Shown here: in pieces, positions 32,684 to 41,718 of the stretch
Layout of the letters: each line of letters begins with the position of its first letter
How positions within the stretch are numbered: position 1 is the first letter of the stretch
Assembly (NCBI RefSeq): GCF_016892765.1
Contig: NZ_JAFEMD010000030.1
Span: 1-64,000 of the forward strand
Origin: Microvirga arvi
GTDB lineage: Bacteria > Pseudomonadota > Alphaproteobacteria > Rhizobiales > Beijerinckiaceae
Reading direction: 5' to 3'
Length of the DNA: 64,000 bases
Notes under the pieces: model-generated
The model's input: the letters and a program-made list of their open reading frames with translations, nothing else
What the model was told of the DNA's origin: nothing
The model's database searches: none
Program-made: the position numbers and the translations under genes

Positions 32684-34132
32684 TCAGCGCTCGTGGAATG
32701 ATGCCGCCGCGGCGGAATAGATCGGCTTCAGGAGGTATTGCAGCACGGTCTTGTTGCCGGTCGTGATGTCGGCCTGAACGGTCATGCCGGGTACGAGCTG
32801 CGCCTTGGCGGAGTCGCGGCCCACATGCTGCTGGCTGAGCGAGACGCGCACCCAGTAATGCGGCTGCCGCTGCTCATCCAGGAACGTACCTGCCGAGATG
32901 CGCTCCACAACGCCCTCCACGGCGCCGTAGCGTGCGTAGTCGAAGGCCTGCACCTTGACGTGCACACGTTGCCCGACTTCGATGAAGCCGATGTCGCGCG
33001 GCGTGATCCGCACATCGGCAACGAGAGGCGCCTCCTGAGGCATGATCTCGGCGATCAGCCCGCCGGGCGGAAGCACGGTGCCAGGGCGGTGAACGGCCAT
33101 TCCTCGCAGAACGCCCGCCGTCGGCGCGCGCAGGAGGGTGCGCTCCGCACGGTCCTCGAGCTTGCGGACGACTTCCGTTGTCTCGGCGACTTCCAGCGCC
33201 ACGCGAGCGGCCTCCTGCCGGGCGTCGTCCACGGCGGAGGACTGCATCTCGGCGATGCGCGCCTCGGCCTCGGCCAGACTGCGCAGGGCCGTGACGTGCT
33301 GACCGCTGAGGCGCTCATGCTCGGCTTTCGCGCTCATCAGCAGGCGTTGCGCCTCAAGGACGGCAAGCCGGGTCGTCAGGCCATTGCGAGCGAGATCCTC
33401 GCGGATGCCGAGCTCCTTGGAGTGCAGCGCCATCTGCTCTCCCACAGCGGAGATCTGGCCTGACAGGGTCGCCAGCTCACTGCGCCGCTGAGCCACCTGT
33501 TCGTGAAGCACTGCGATCCGGTCGTTCAGGGACCGCAGGCGCGCGTCGAGGGCTGCGCGCTGGGGTCCGATGAAGAGGCTGGTGGACAGGGACGGCATGG
33601 AGCCGCCCCCCGCATCGGCAACGACAAGACCGGCCGATGCCTGACGGCCACGCAATTCCATCGCCGTGATGTTGCCCTCCGCCGCTGCCGTCAGGCGCTG
33701 TGCCTGCAGTTGCAGCGACTCGAGGCGGAGACGGGCCTGAGCCAGCTCGGACTGTGCCGCGGCATCGTTCATGCGCAGCAAGGGCTGGCCGGCTTCAACG
33801 AGATCACCCTCGTGAACCAGCACCTCCGTGACGATCCCGCCCTCGAAGTGCTGTACGGGCGCAGGCGCCTCCTTGGGTGCGAGATCACCGATGCCGATTG
33901 CAACCTCCGGCACATGGGTCAGCGTGGCCCAGGCCAGGGTTGCCGCCACCAGAAATCCGGTACCCAGAACGACAGCACGTTCCAGGCCATGGATACGCAG
34001 CTCCTCCAGCGCGAGCACGTGACTGTCGGGCCTCGGCTGCCGACCGGCACGGGGCAAGAGCTCCATGGCGTGACGATCCGCAGCCAGGGGCAGGTTCTTG
34101 ACCTCGGAAGCGAGTGCTGCGGTGGTGCTCAT
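32684..34132 (-). CDS. HlyD family membrane fusion protein of the type I secretion system
   Basis: A 482-residue periplasmic adaptor. One membrane segment (about 52-72) is followed by a lipoyl-type half motif (VQHFEGGIVTEVLVHEGDLVEAGQPLLRM), a coiled coil of about 220 residues (120-340), the second lipoyl half (LRAPTAGVLRGMAVH) and the beta-barrel region (DVRITPRDIGFIEVGQRVHVKV). It links the ABC exporter to an outer-membrane channel of the TolC type, not encoded in this window. Its ATG shares one base with the stop of the preceding ABC gene (TGATG), showing tight coupling. Confidence 0.92.
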   Translation of the reverse strand: MSTTAALASEVKNLPLAADRHAMELLPRAGRQPRPDSHVLALEELRIHGLERAVVLGTGFLVAATLAWATLTHVPEVAIGIGDLAPKEAPAPVQHFEGGIVTEVLVHEGDLVEAGQPLLRMNDAAAQSELAQARLRLESLQLQAQRLTAAAEGNITAMELRGRQASAGLVVADAGGGSMPSLSTSLFIGPQRAALDARLRSLNDRIAVLHEQVAQRRSELATLSGQISAVGEQMALHSKELGIREDLARNGLTTRLAVLEAQRLLMSAKAEHERLSGQHVTALRSLAEAEARIAEMQSSAVDDARQEAARVALEVAETTEVVRKLEDRAERTLLRAPTAGVLRGMAVHRPGTVLPPGGLIAEIMPQEAPLVADVRITPRDIGFIEVGQRVHVKVQAFDYARYGAVEGVVERISAGTFLDEQRQPHYWVRVSLSQQHVGRDSAKAQLVPGMTVQADITTGNKTVLQYLLKPIYSAAAASFHER

Positions 34133-36318
34133 CAACCAACTCTGGAGGTGTTAGCGGCAGATAGATTTGCGAAGGCGGCGTTTGCCAGAGACATTCCCAC
34201 CGGAGTCCGCGTCGGCCGCGGGCCGGAGGGAGCGGTGGACTGCTCCACCTCCTCCACCTGTCCGTCACGCAGGCGAAGCACGCGGTCGGCCATTCGGATA
34301 TGGCTCGGCCTGTGCGTTGCCATGAGGATCGTGCAGCGGCCTCTGCGGGAGGCAATGACATCCGTGAAAGCTTTGGCGCAAGCATCGTCGAGCCCGGCCA
34401 CCGGCTCGTCCAGAAGCAGGATCGGCGCCTCCCGCAGCAGGGCGCCGGCGAGTGCAATGCGCTGCAGGATACTGCGTGGCAGACGGCTGCTGTGATTGTC
34501 GCCGACGCGGGTGTCGAAACCGCTCGGCATCGCTTCGATGGCCTCGAGCACGCCGGCCTCCGCGGCGGCCGCACGCAGGTCCGCATCGGTCGCGCTGGGC
34601 CGGGCCAAGCGCAGGTTCTGCGCGATCGTGCCGTAGAGCAATCCCGGCGATTGCGGCACCCAGCCTATGCTGCGCCGGAGAACGGCCGGATTGAAGGAGC
34701 GTACGTCGTGCCCGTCGATTCGCACCAAGCCGCCCTGCGGCCGGTATAGTCCGGCAATCAGCAGCAGCAGGGTCGACTTGCCCGTGCCCTCGGAACCGGT
34801 GACCGCCACGACCTGTCCGGGCTGAATGGCGAAGCTGGCACCAGCCAGCACGGGCTCCGATTGGGGCAGGTAGCGCAGGGTGACACGGTGGAAAACGATG
34901 GCGCCCTGCTCCGGGGGTGCCATGCGCGCCTCGAGGGGACTGGGCCTTTCCGTTTCCAGAGCCATCAATCCATCGACCTGGCGGATCGAGGCCTGCGTCT
35001 GCTCCCAGCGCGAGAACATGACGAAGCATGTCTGCATCGGGCTTAAGATGCGCCAGATCAGCATCATGCCGGCAATCAGCGCGCCGGCGGTCATCGCGCC
35101 TGACAGGACAGAGAGCACCCCCAGAACCACGGCAGCGAGACCGGACAGGGTCACGAGCGCCTGGCTCGCAGCGAGAACTGAACCCGTCAGGGTGCTGACC
35201 CGTGCGGAAGCCACGGCGGCTGCGGCGGAGGCTGCACCATAACGATCGATCCAGCGCTCTTCGGCTCCCCCGAGCTTCAGAACGCGCACGGTTTCCAGCG
35301 CCTCAACCGCCAGGGCCTCACGGGCCTGGTTGGCGCGGGCAGCCTGATCGATGGCCAGCCGCATCGATCCACGTGAGACCCAGAACAGAAGGGCGAAGCC
35401 CAAGGCTGTACCCACGGGCACCAGAGCGATCCAGCCCCCGAGCACCACCATGAGCAGCACGACGAGCAGGGTGAACGGCATGTCGAGCAGCGCGACGGCG
35501 AAACTGCCAGTCAGGAATTCGCGGATGGCCGCAAAATCGCGCAGGCGGGATACCTGGGATGCGGTGCCGGCGCGCTCCACGAGCGCTGTCGGCAAGGACA
35601 TCAGCTGCGTGAACACGGCGCTCGGAACCAGCCGGTCTAGCCTTTCCGCGATGCGCAGCAGCGCGCGCTGTCGGATGACGCGGAACAGCACTTCCAGCAC
35701 CACCGCGGCCACGACGCCCATGACGAGCATCGGCAGTGTTTCGGGACTGTAGCCGGCAACGACGGTATCGAACACCGCCATGGTGAAGATCGGCACCGCC
35801 AGCCCGAGCACGGCCATCAGCCCGCTGATCGCAAGCAGCGGCGGCAGAGCTCCCTGAAATCGCCGCGCGATGCCGTTGAACCAGCTCTGGCGGGATGATG
35901 CGACGCTCGCCTCGGCTACAAGGAGCAGAGTGCCGCGCAGTTTTTCGGGCGCGCAAGGCTTCACCTCGCCGGAAGCGCCGTCGAACAGAAGAACCTGTCC
36001 GCGTTCGTCCCGGTATACGATCGCGGCAGCCCGTCCTGGAGGCAGCAGGATTGCGGGAAGGCAGCGCAGATCGAAATGCCCCCGCCGCAGCCGCTGCATC
36101 CGTGTCGGGTAGCCCAGAACCGCCAGCGTGTTGCGCAGATCGGTCACATCAATATCCGGCTTGGCGTGCGGCAGGGCTGCCAGAAGGTCGTCCGAGCTGC
36201 CCGACCAATCCATGAGCCACAATAAAACCGGAAGGCATCGGGCAAGATCCGAGGGAGCTAGCAGATCCTCCGGCAGTTGCACAGGAACGCGCGGGCAGGC
36301 GTCGGCGAGGAAGCTCAC
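34132..36318 (-). CDS. type I secretion ABC transporter with C39-like N-terminal domain
   Basis: A 728-residue exporter subunit. The N-terminal 120 residues resemble a C39-like domain lacking the catalytic Cys, as in HlyB-type proteins; six membrane segments (about 140-420) and an ATPase (about 460-690) follow. Walker A is GSEGTGKST and Walker B ILLLDEPVAGLD, both intact, with switch H in MATHRPS. The signature motif is degenerate, RLPRSILQR instead of LSGGQRQR. The open frame extends far upstream, but GTG at 36318 overlaps the previous stop by four bases (GTGA) and gives the normal length. It probably works as a heterodimer with the upstream ABC protein. Confidence 0.88.
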   Translation of the reverse strand: MSFLADACPRVPVQLPEDLLAPSDLARCLPVLLWLMDWSGSSDDLLAALPHAKPDIDVTDLRNTLAVLGYPTRMQRLRRGHFDLRCLPAILLPPGRAAAIVYRDERGQVLLFDGASGEVKPCAPEKLRGTLLLVAEASVASSRQSWFNGIARRFQGALPPLLAISGLMAVLGLAVPIFTMAVFDTVVAGYSPETLPMLVMGVVAAVVLEVLFRVIRQRALLRIAERLDRLVPSAVFTQLMSLPTALVERAGTASQVSRLRDFAAIREFLTGSFAVALLDMPFTLLVVLLMVVLGGWIALVPVGTALGFALLFWVSRGSMRLAIDQAARANQAREALAVEALETVRVLKLGGAEERWIDRYGAASAAAAVASARVSTLTGSVLAASQALVTLSGLAAVVLGVLSVLSGAMTAGALIAGMMLIWRILSPMQTCFVMFSRWEQTQASIRQVDGLMALETERPSPLEARMAPPEQGAIVFHRVTLRYLPQSEPVLAGASFAIQPGQVVAVTGSEGTGKSTLLLLIAGLYRPQGGLVRIDGHDVRSFNPAVLRRSIGWVPQSPGLLYGTIAQNLRLARPSATDADLRAAAAEAGVLEAIEAMPSGFDTRVGDNHSSRLPRSILQRIALAGALLREAPILLLDEPVAGLDDACAKAFTDVIASRRGRCTILMATHRPSHIRMADRVLRLRDGQVEEVEQSTAPSGPRPTRTPVGMSLANAAFANLSAANTSRVG

Positions 36319-38009
36319 GGCACGCGCTCCAATCTGCCGTCTCGGATCGCAAACACGCGGTCGGCAATGCCGAGGGTCGAGGGACGGTGCGTCACGATGA
36401 TCACTGTCACCTTGCCGCGCAGCCCCGCCAGCAGCCGGGCAAGCCGCGCGTCGCTGTCGCCATCGATCTGCGAGGTGATGTCGTCGAGAAGCAGGATGCG
36501 CGGCTCCTCGATCAGGGCGCGCACGACGCCGATGCGCTGCGCCGCGCCGCGCGGCAGAGGCGTTGCCGCAACACCCACAGGTGTGTGCCAGTCGCCCGGC
36601 AGGGCACTCGCCACCTGATCCAGACCCAGTTCGGTCGCCAAGCGAAGGGCCGCGGCTTCTCGATGCGGCTGATGCATGGTCAGATTCTGCAGGAGCGTGC
36701 CGCGCACGAGAGCCGGATCGGGCGGCACCAGAGCAATCTGCCGGCGCGCAGGTCCGATTCCGACCTGTGCGAGGTCCTGCCCGTCGATCGTGACCCGCCC
36801 CTGACTCGGCTGCAGGTCGCCGGCGATCAGGCGCAGCAGGGCCGAACGGCCGGAGCCATTGGCGCCGGTGACGCCAATGATCTCGCCGGGCTTGGCCTCC
36901 AGCATCAGTCCATCGAACAGCCATTCGGAATGAGGTGGAGTGCGCAGCCGAACGTTCTCGAGAACGACATGCCCGCCGGTCACCTTGAGCGGTGGCCGGT
37001 CGAGCTGCCGCTCCTGCGGGATCAGGGCAATTTCCGCAACGCGCCGGCGGCTCTCCGCAAGAGACTGGAGCCGCGACCAGAGTGCAACGCCGCCAAGGAG
37101 AGGCTGCATCGTGCGGCCAACCAGCATGGTGCAAGCGCCGAGTCCGCCGACGCTGAGCTGACCGTTGAGCACCATGTGGCAGCCGAAGGCTGCGACGCCG
37201 ATGGTGGCGGCCTGAGCAAACAATTGGCCGCCCTCCTGCCCTGCCGATATGGCATGCGCCAGGGTTCGGCGCATCTGCGCGGAGCCACCTTGCAGACGCT
37301 CGTAGCGGCGCTCGAGCAGAGGCTCGGCACCGAGAACCTTCATGGCATGAACGCAGCTCAGCGTATCGAACAGGAAGTTGAAGCGGCGCTCCTCGGCCAG
37401 AGCGAGGTTATGCGCGGCACGGCGCACGCGCCGGCCCGTCAGGGCAGCAAGCAGACCGATGCCACCGAGAAGAGCCAGCGGCACCAGAACCAGCGGACCA
37501 GCGAGATACCAGATGCCGACGAGGTAAAGCAGCGCGAAAGGCAGGTCGAGCATTGCCTGAAGAGCCGGTCCCGACCAAGCCTCACGCAGAGTGCCGATGG
37601 CGGAGAGGCGCTCCGCGTAATAGCCGTTGCCGTTGGCCTCCAGCGCCGAGAGAGGAGCATGAAGCAGGCACTCCATGGCCTGACGATGCGCCTGCGCCTC
37701 GGAGGTCGCCGCCATGCGAGCCAGAAGCCTGCCGCGCACGTGCCGCAGCAGCGCCTCCAGCATAATGGCCAGAGCAACCATGATGGCGAGAACGATCAGG
37801 GTGCCGGTCGCCTTGTTCGGCAGGATGCGGTCATAGACCTGCAGCAATGCGATGGGCAGCGCCAGCGCCAGCAGAGTGATCAGCAGCGTCGCCTCGAGCA
37901 CCGGCATGAAAAAGGCGATGCCGAATCGACCGATCAAGCCCCGGAAGGGGCGTGTCAGCCAAGGGCCCAAGGGCGCCAAGGCCCCTGATGAGGCGGCAGA
38001 CCTATCCAT
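36315..38009 (-). CDS. type I secretion ABC protein with degenerate ATPase site
   Basis: A 564-residue ABC exporter subunit with membrane segments at about 28-315 and an ATPase domain at about 345-560. It lacks the C39-like domain of its partner. Walker A reads GANGSGRSAL: the invariant Lys is Arg (R388). Walker B is ILLLDDITSQID with Asp (D510) where the catalytic Glu belongs, and the signature is PLPRGAAQR. These changes suggest that this half hydrolyses ATP poorly or not at all and that the active exporter is an asymmetric heterodimer with the 34132-36318 product. It is the first gene of the four-gene operon; GAAGG precedes the ATG. Confidence 0.88.
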   Translation of the reverse strand: MDRSAASSGALAPLGPWLTRPFRGLIGRFGIAFFMPVLEATLLITLLALALPIALLQVYDRILPNKATGTLIVLAIMVALAIMLEALLRHVRGRLLARMAATSEAQAHRQAMECLLHAPLSALEANGNGYYAERLSAIGTLREAWSGPALQAMLDLPFALLYLVGIWYLAGPLVLVPLALLGGIGLLAALTGRRVRRAAHNLALAEERRFNFLFDTLSCVHAMKVLGAEPLLERRYERLQGGSAQMRRTLAHAISAGQEGGQLFAQAATIGVAAFGCHMVLNGQLSVGGLGACTMLVGRTMQPLLGGVALWSRLQSLAESRRRVAEIALIPQERQLDRPPLKVTGGHVVLENVRLRTPPHSEWLFDGLMLEAKPGEIIGVTGANGSGRSALLRLIAGDLQPSQGRVTIDGQDLAQVGIGPARRQIALVPPDPALVRGTLLQNLTMHQPHREAAALRLATELGLDQVASALPGDWHTPVGVAATPLPRGAAQRIGVVRALIEEPRILLLDDITSQIDGDSDARLARLLAGLRGKVTVIIVTHRPSTLGIADRVFAIRDGRLERVP

Positions 38010-38444
38010 AGCGCTACCTTCGGCCGTTCAGCCATGAGGGTGCAGAAGCTCAAGTTTTCGGGGAAGCATACCGGGCTCTCACCGGTATGACGGGGCGGCA
38101 TCATGCCTTTGGACGCGCTTCACTTAGAGTGAGCCTACCAACCCGCCATGAATAGAGCGTATTGCTAGTCTGGATTTTCACAATACCGGCTTGAAAGTCA
38201 ATAAATGCCTTCTGTGACCTATTATTACCCTTAGGTAAAGTTAACGAAATATGCTGCCGGCTTTCGAGCATTCTCCATGGAATTCTACGAAAGCGTAAAC
38301 TGCGGATACTTGAACATGGACGGCATCGCCTTTGGTGATGGCGCATCCGCCGTTCCTGTGGCAAAACCTCCCTGATCTGGAATAATCCCAACATGGGCCG
38401 GCTTCCGGATACCGGTGAACCCGCTTCCCTCTTGAGGATCTGTC
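38010..38444. other. intergenic region upstream of the secretion operon and lsrB-like gene
   Basis: This AT-richer region between divergent genes contains the first copy of the putative structured element (38065-38150), described separately. The rest shows no coding sequence. The promoters of the secretion operon and of the LysR gene must be here. Short AT-rich stretches around 38160-38250 could be promoters, but none is a clear consensus match. Confidence 0.5.
38065..38150 (-). ncRNA. putative structured RNA element, copy A
   Basis: On the minus strand this 86-base segment shares with 41634-41718 the order TGGCGGGTTG, a hairpin of variable sequence, CAAAGGCATGATGCC, and a hairpin with CCGGTGxxAGxCCGG. 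In this copy the last hairpin is CATACCGG with CCGGTATG. The stems differ in sequence between copies but are kept as stems, which suggests RNA. It lies in the 5' leader of the type I secretion operon, 56 bases before its ATG. Strand and function are inference. Confidence 0.45.
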
Positions 38445-39335
38445 TTGGACTGGGACAAAATCAGATTGTTCTACGAGGTGGTCAGCGCCGGGAATTTCAC
38501 ACGCGCCGGCGAGAAGCTCGGGGTCAACCAGTCGTCGGTAAGCCGCCAGATCAGTGCTCTCGAACACGAATTGAAGGTCCCCCTCTTTCATCGCCATCCC
38601 CGCGGCCTCATTCTGACGGAGCATGGGGAGGTGCTCTTCCGCGCGGCACAGGACATCCGCCTGCGCCTGGACGAGACGCGCCAGCGCCTCACGGAGACCA
38701 GCGAGCGACCGGCCGGCGATCTCAGGGTGACGGCGACGGTCGGCATCGGCGGGATCTGGTTGGCGCGGCGCATCAGGGAGTTCCTCGATCTCTATCCCGA
38801 TGTCCGCATCCAGCTGATCCTGACGAACGATGAACTGGATCTAGCCATGCGGGAGGCCGACATCGCCATCCGGCTGCGCCGGCCGGCGCAGCCGGATCTG
38901 ATCCAGCGCCGGCTCTTCACCATCCAGTATCATGCCTACGCCGCCCATACTTATCTCGAGCGGTTCGGCGAGCCCGAGCGCATCGAAGACCTCGACAATC
39001 ATTCCATCCTCTGCCTGGGAGGCGATCAGCCGGCCTTCATCCTGGACCTGCACCGGCTGACGAGCCTGGGCCGCGATCCTAAGGACCCTCGTCCTAGCCG
39101 ATTGATGGTCAACGACAGCCTGGCGCTCCGGACGGCGATCGAGGACGGCGCCGGCATCGGCATGGCACCGGATTACGCCATGAGCAGCAATCCACGAGTG
39201 AAGCAGGTTTTACGGGACGTGCAGATGCCGACCCTCGACAGCTATCTGGCTTATCCGGAAGAGCTGCGCTCCGTTGCACGCGTTCAAGTGTTCCGCGACT
39301 TCCTCGTCTCCAAGGCGCAGCGCTGGGACTTCTAG
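38445..39335 (+). CDS. LysR family regulator, LsrB-like
   Basis: A 296-residue regulator. The winged helix at 1-60 (DWDKIRLFYEVVSAGNFTRAGEKLGVNQSSVSRQ) and PLFHRHPRGLILTEHGE are very like LsrB of rhizobia, and the C terminus (FRDFLVSKAQRWDF) also matches. LsrB controls redox response, lipopolysaccharide genes and symbiosis in those bacteria; the same role here is inference. The effector domain spans about 92-290. The start is TTG at 38445 with GAGG seven bases before; the protein then begins exactly where relatives do. The upstream neighbour on the other strand is the secretion operon. Confidence 0.85.
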   Translation: MDWDKIRLFYEVVSAGNFTRAGEKLGVNQSSVSRQISALEHELKVPLFHRHPRGLILTEHGEVLFRAAQDIRLRLDETRQRLTETSERPAGDLRVTATVGIGGIWLARRIREFLDLYPDVRIQLILTNDELDLAMREADIAIRLRRPAQPDLIQRRLFTIQYHAYAAHTYLERFGEPERIEDLDNHSILCLGGDQPAFILDLHRLTSLGRDPKDPRPSRLMVNDSLALRTAIEDGAGIGMAPDYAMSSNPRVKQVLRDVQMPTLDSYLAYPEELRSVARVQVFRDFLVSKAQRWDF

Positions 39336-39485
39336 GCCTGCGCTTTCCTGCGCGGCGGCAGACCTTTTCGGAGCATTTTCGGCAACGGCTTTCGGGGAAA
39401 CGAGGCAGGCCGAAGCTGAACCTCACTTTCTCCACGATTTGAGGGCTACTAAGATGTTTCCCTCGAACCCCGGGGATTTGCCCCT

Positions 39486-39686
39486 ATGCCACGATCTTTT
39501 CTTGCCGTCCTCGCTATTGCCCTTGGGCTGCCGTTTCTGATCCTGCTCGCGATTGTCTCTTCGTCCTCAGGCGTCAGCGCAAGCGTCTTCACGAACGCCC
39601 TCGGGCTCGTGGTGATGTCGATTGTCCTGATGTTGGTCGTCTACGAGATCAAGCGCATTGCCGATCTGCCGCCGGATGCTCACTGA
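39486..39686 (+). CDS. small hypothetical membrane protein
   Basis: A 66-residue protein with two membrane segments (about 4-25 and 35-56) and a short basic-acidic tail (YEIKRIADLPPDAH). It is unknown to me. The ribosome site is weak, so the support is the clean two-helix pattern and normal codon use. Confidence 0.5.
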   Translation: MPRSFLAVLAIALGLPFLILLAIVSSSSGVSASVFTNALGLVVMSIVLMLVVYEIKRIADLPPDAH

Positions 39687-39786
39687 TCGCAGGCACGCTT
39701 CACGATAAGCGTGTTCCGACGACCGACGATCTTGAGGAACCTGTCTTGAACAAGGGATCCTCAAGATCCCCTATGAGCCGTGCGGC

Positions 39787-40002
39787 TCAGGCTGCGGCCC
39801 TGGATCTCTCAGGATGCTCCTCAGCGACCGCGCGTTGCAGCGCCAGAAGAAGCACTCCGATGTCTTCGTGAAGCAAACCGATGGCATTGCGGGCATATTC
39901 GCGGAATTCATCTCTGACCAATTCCGCTTCGCCGTCCCACGAAAAATCCTCGTGCTCCGCTTCATAGAAGGCACGCGCCACCAATTCCACCTGATAATCC
40001 AT
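39787..40002 (-). CDS. small acidic hypothetical protein
   Basis: A 71-residue soluble protein, helical and acidic (YEAEHEDFSWDGEAELVRDEFREYARNAIG), with no known domain. Methylobacteriaceae and relatives carry many such small proteins. The start at 40002 has GGTGGGG upstream. Confidence 0.55.
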   Translation of the reverse strand: MDYQVELVARAFYEAEHEDFSWDGEAELVRDEFREYARNAIGLLHEDIGVLLLALQRAVAEEHPERSRAAA

Positions 40003-40261
40003 GTTTGCCCCACCGCATCGTTTTAGCGATTGTTATAAGTTCGAACCTGGGGCGTCAGTACGCGATTACTGGGTTATTAATCCGGCGCACCATCAGGGTG
40101 CTGTCAGGCTTACCTTTGGTGCAGACTGATCCGCAACTCGCCACATGGGCTACCCCTAAAGAGGTAGTGGCGGCAAGCTCCTTATGCCTGCCGCCACGAT
40201 CCGGATAAGAATGTAATTCCATGATCCGCCGCCTGATCGAGCGGGCAGAATGAATGCGATC

Positions 40262-41026
40262 TTACTCGCCTGGAACCAGGGGGCTGTTCTCCTGTGCGGA
40301 GGCAAGGTGTCCTGCAGCCCACATGGCTGCCTGGGTCCGGTTTGCAGCCTTCACCTTCCTTAGGATTGCCTTGATGTGCACCTTCACGGTCGCCTCTGCC
40401 ACGCCGAGTTCCCGGGCGATCAGCTTGTTTGAGGCGCCCTGCGTCAGGCAACGCAGGATTTGCGCCTCCCGCTCGGACAGTTTGTTCAGGAGCACAGTCG
40501 GATTGTTCGCCGGCGCGAGGGCAACGGACTGTCCGAGACCGGTACCCTGACCGTCCCGAATTTGGTCGAGCAGACCAAGCCCGATGGATCCCGGAATGAA
40601 AGTTTCGCCCAGCATCACGATCTCCAGTGCCTTGACGATGGCATGGCGATCCATGGTCGTCATGCAGAAACCATCCAGGCCTTCCTTGCAGATCTGAAGA
40701 ACCGCCTGCGGATCCATGCTGTCCGCAAGAACGACCACGCGGGCGGAAGGGCATCGGGCCTTCAGATCCTGGATCGTTTGGGCATATTCGGATGTGGAGC
40801 GGACGTCGCAGATGAGAAACAGCACCGGAACTCCACCAGGAAAGGCGGAAAAGTCTGAGAGATCGTCACCGACCTCTTCCGAGATGTTGAAGCGGGTCCC
40901 TGAAAGGATATGGCTGATGCCTGTCCGCAGGAGAATATTCTGGCAGATCAGAACAGTCGTGACGTTCTGGAAAGGATCTTGAGCAATGGGCAGGATCTGC
41001 TCTTTGTAGACGACGCTATGGGCCAT
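40262..41026 (-). CDS. LuxR/NarL family response regulator
   Basis: A 254-residue regulator with an N-terminal receiver-like domain (about 20-140) and a C-terminal LuxR helix-turn-helix (about 183-240, LSEREAQILRCLTQGASNKLIARELGVAEATVKVHI). The receiver has the putative acceptor Asp in FLICDVRST but looks divergent: the usual acidic pair near the start (residues 25-30, VLICQN) is absent. So phosphorylation-independent action is possible. No kinase gene is adjacent. The promoter is in the following AT-rich region. Confidence 0.85.
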   Translation of the reverse strand: MAHSVVYKEQILPIAQDPFQNVTTVLICQNILLRTGISHILSGTRFNISEEVGDDLSDFSAFPGGVPVLFLICDVRSTSEYAQTIQDLKARCPSARVVVLADSMDPQAVLQICKEGLDGFCMTTMDRHAIVKALEIVMLGETFIPGSIGLGLLDQIRDGQGTGLGQSVALAPANNPTVLLNKLSEREAQILRCLTQGASNKLIARELGVAEATVKVHIKAILRKVKAANRTQAAMWAAGHLASAQENSPLVPGE

Positions 41027-41568
41027 ATTGGCTCTGCCCCCTGATATTGTTCAATGATATGCCGTCGAGGATCATGGCGCCGTTACCCCAAATGCGCAGC
41101 CGAAGAAGCCAGAAGGTGGGAACCATGACCAAGAAGCCGATCCAGAATTGGATCAGGCGTGGCGATAACAGCCCCTAGAAGATTTTGTTCCGCTCTTTTG
41201 CAATCTCCTAAGAGGTAACCCTCCCTGCCGTAAAGTTATGGAACATCATGTCATATCCGGTTCTGATGAGTGATTATATTCTTCGAGCCGCAGTATTATT
41301 TAAGCTTATCTGGTTCTTAGCAGATGTAAGCCTTCTGTGTAGTTGGAGACCTGCTTCTGGGGCGAATGACTTAGCGTCCGTGTAAGTTGCTCCTCCGATA
41401 CTGCCTTCGATAACAGGAAACCCTGCACTTCGTTGCAGCCCGCCCTGTGGAGGAAGTTCCGTCGAACTTCCCTCCCACGCGCGGCCAAGGGTAACGCCAC
41501 GAACAAAGGGCCACTCTGCGCTATCGAGCGAAAAAAGCCTCTTGAACATGTCCAACACGGAACACCTC

Positions 41569-41605
41569 TCGACCGCGTTCGAACGACAGTCTGTCGAACG
41601 GTCGA
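41569..41605. repeat. imperfect inverted repeat
   Basis: TCGACCG (41569-41575) and TTCGA (41578-41582) pair with TCGAA (41594-41598) and CGGTCGA (41599-41605); between them lies the 13-base palindrome CGACAGTCTGTCG (41584-41596). It may be an operator or a cruciform-prone site. The neighbouring structured element is 29 bases away. Confidence 0.5.
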
Positions 41606-41633
41606 CCTCAAGCGAATGAAATTTTTGAGAGAG

Positions 41634-41718
41634 GAACCTGCCGGACTTCCACCGGCCTGGCAGGAGGGCATCATGCCTTTGAGTTGCGCATAGTCATGCA
41701 AGCAACTCAACCCGCCAC
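41634..41718 (-). ncRNA. putative structured RNA element, copy B
   Basis: Minus-strand counterpart of copy A. Conserved blocks TGGCGGGTTG, CAAAGGCATGATGCC and CCGGTGxxAGxCCGG occur at the same spacing. The variable part forms GAGTTGC with GCAACTC, different in sequence from copy A but again a stem. A possible promoter TTGATT, 16 bases, TAGAAT lies upstream on the minus strand. There is no adjacent gene that it obviously leads, so it might be a free small RNA. Confidence 0.45.

Noticed and set aside
36319..37134. N-terminal extension of the C39-type ABC gene upstream of its GTG start
   Set aside because: The extension would overlap the first ABC gene out of frame; the GTGA overlap gives the normal family length.
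41274..41558. 94-codon frame on the minus strand starting MLDMFKRLFSLDS
   Set aside because: Only a TTG start, no clear homology and an internal composition unlike neighbours; a real small protein cannot be excluded but is not supported.
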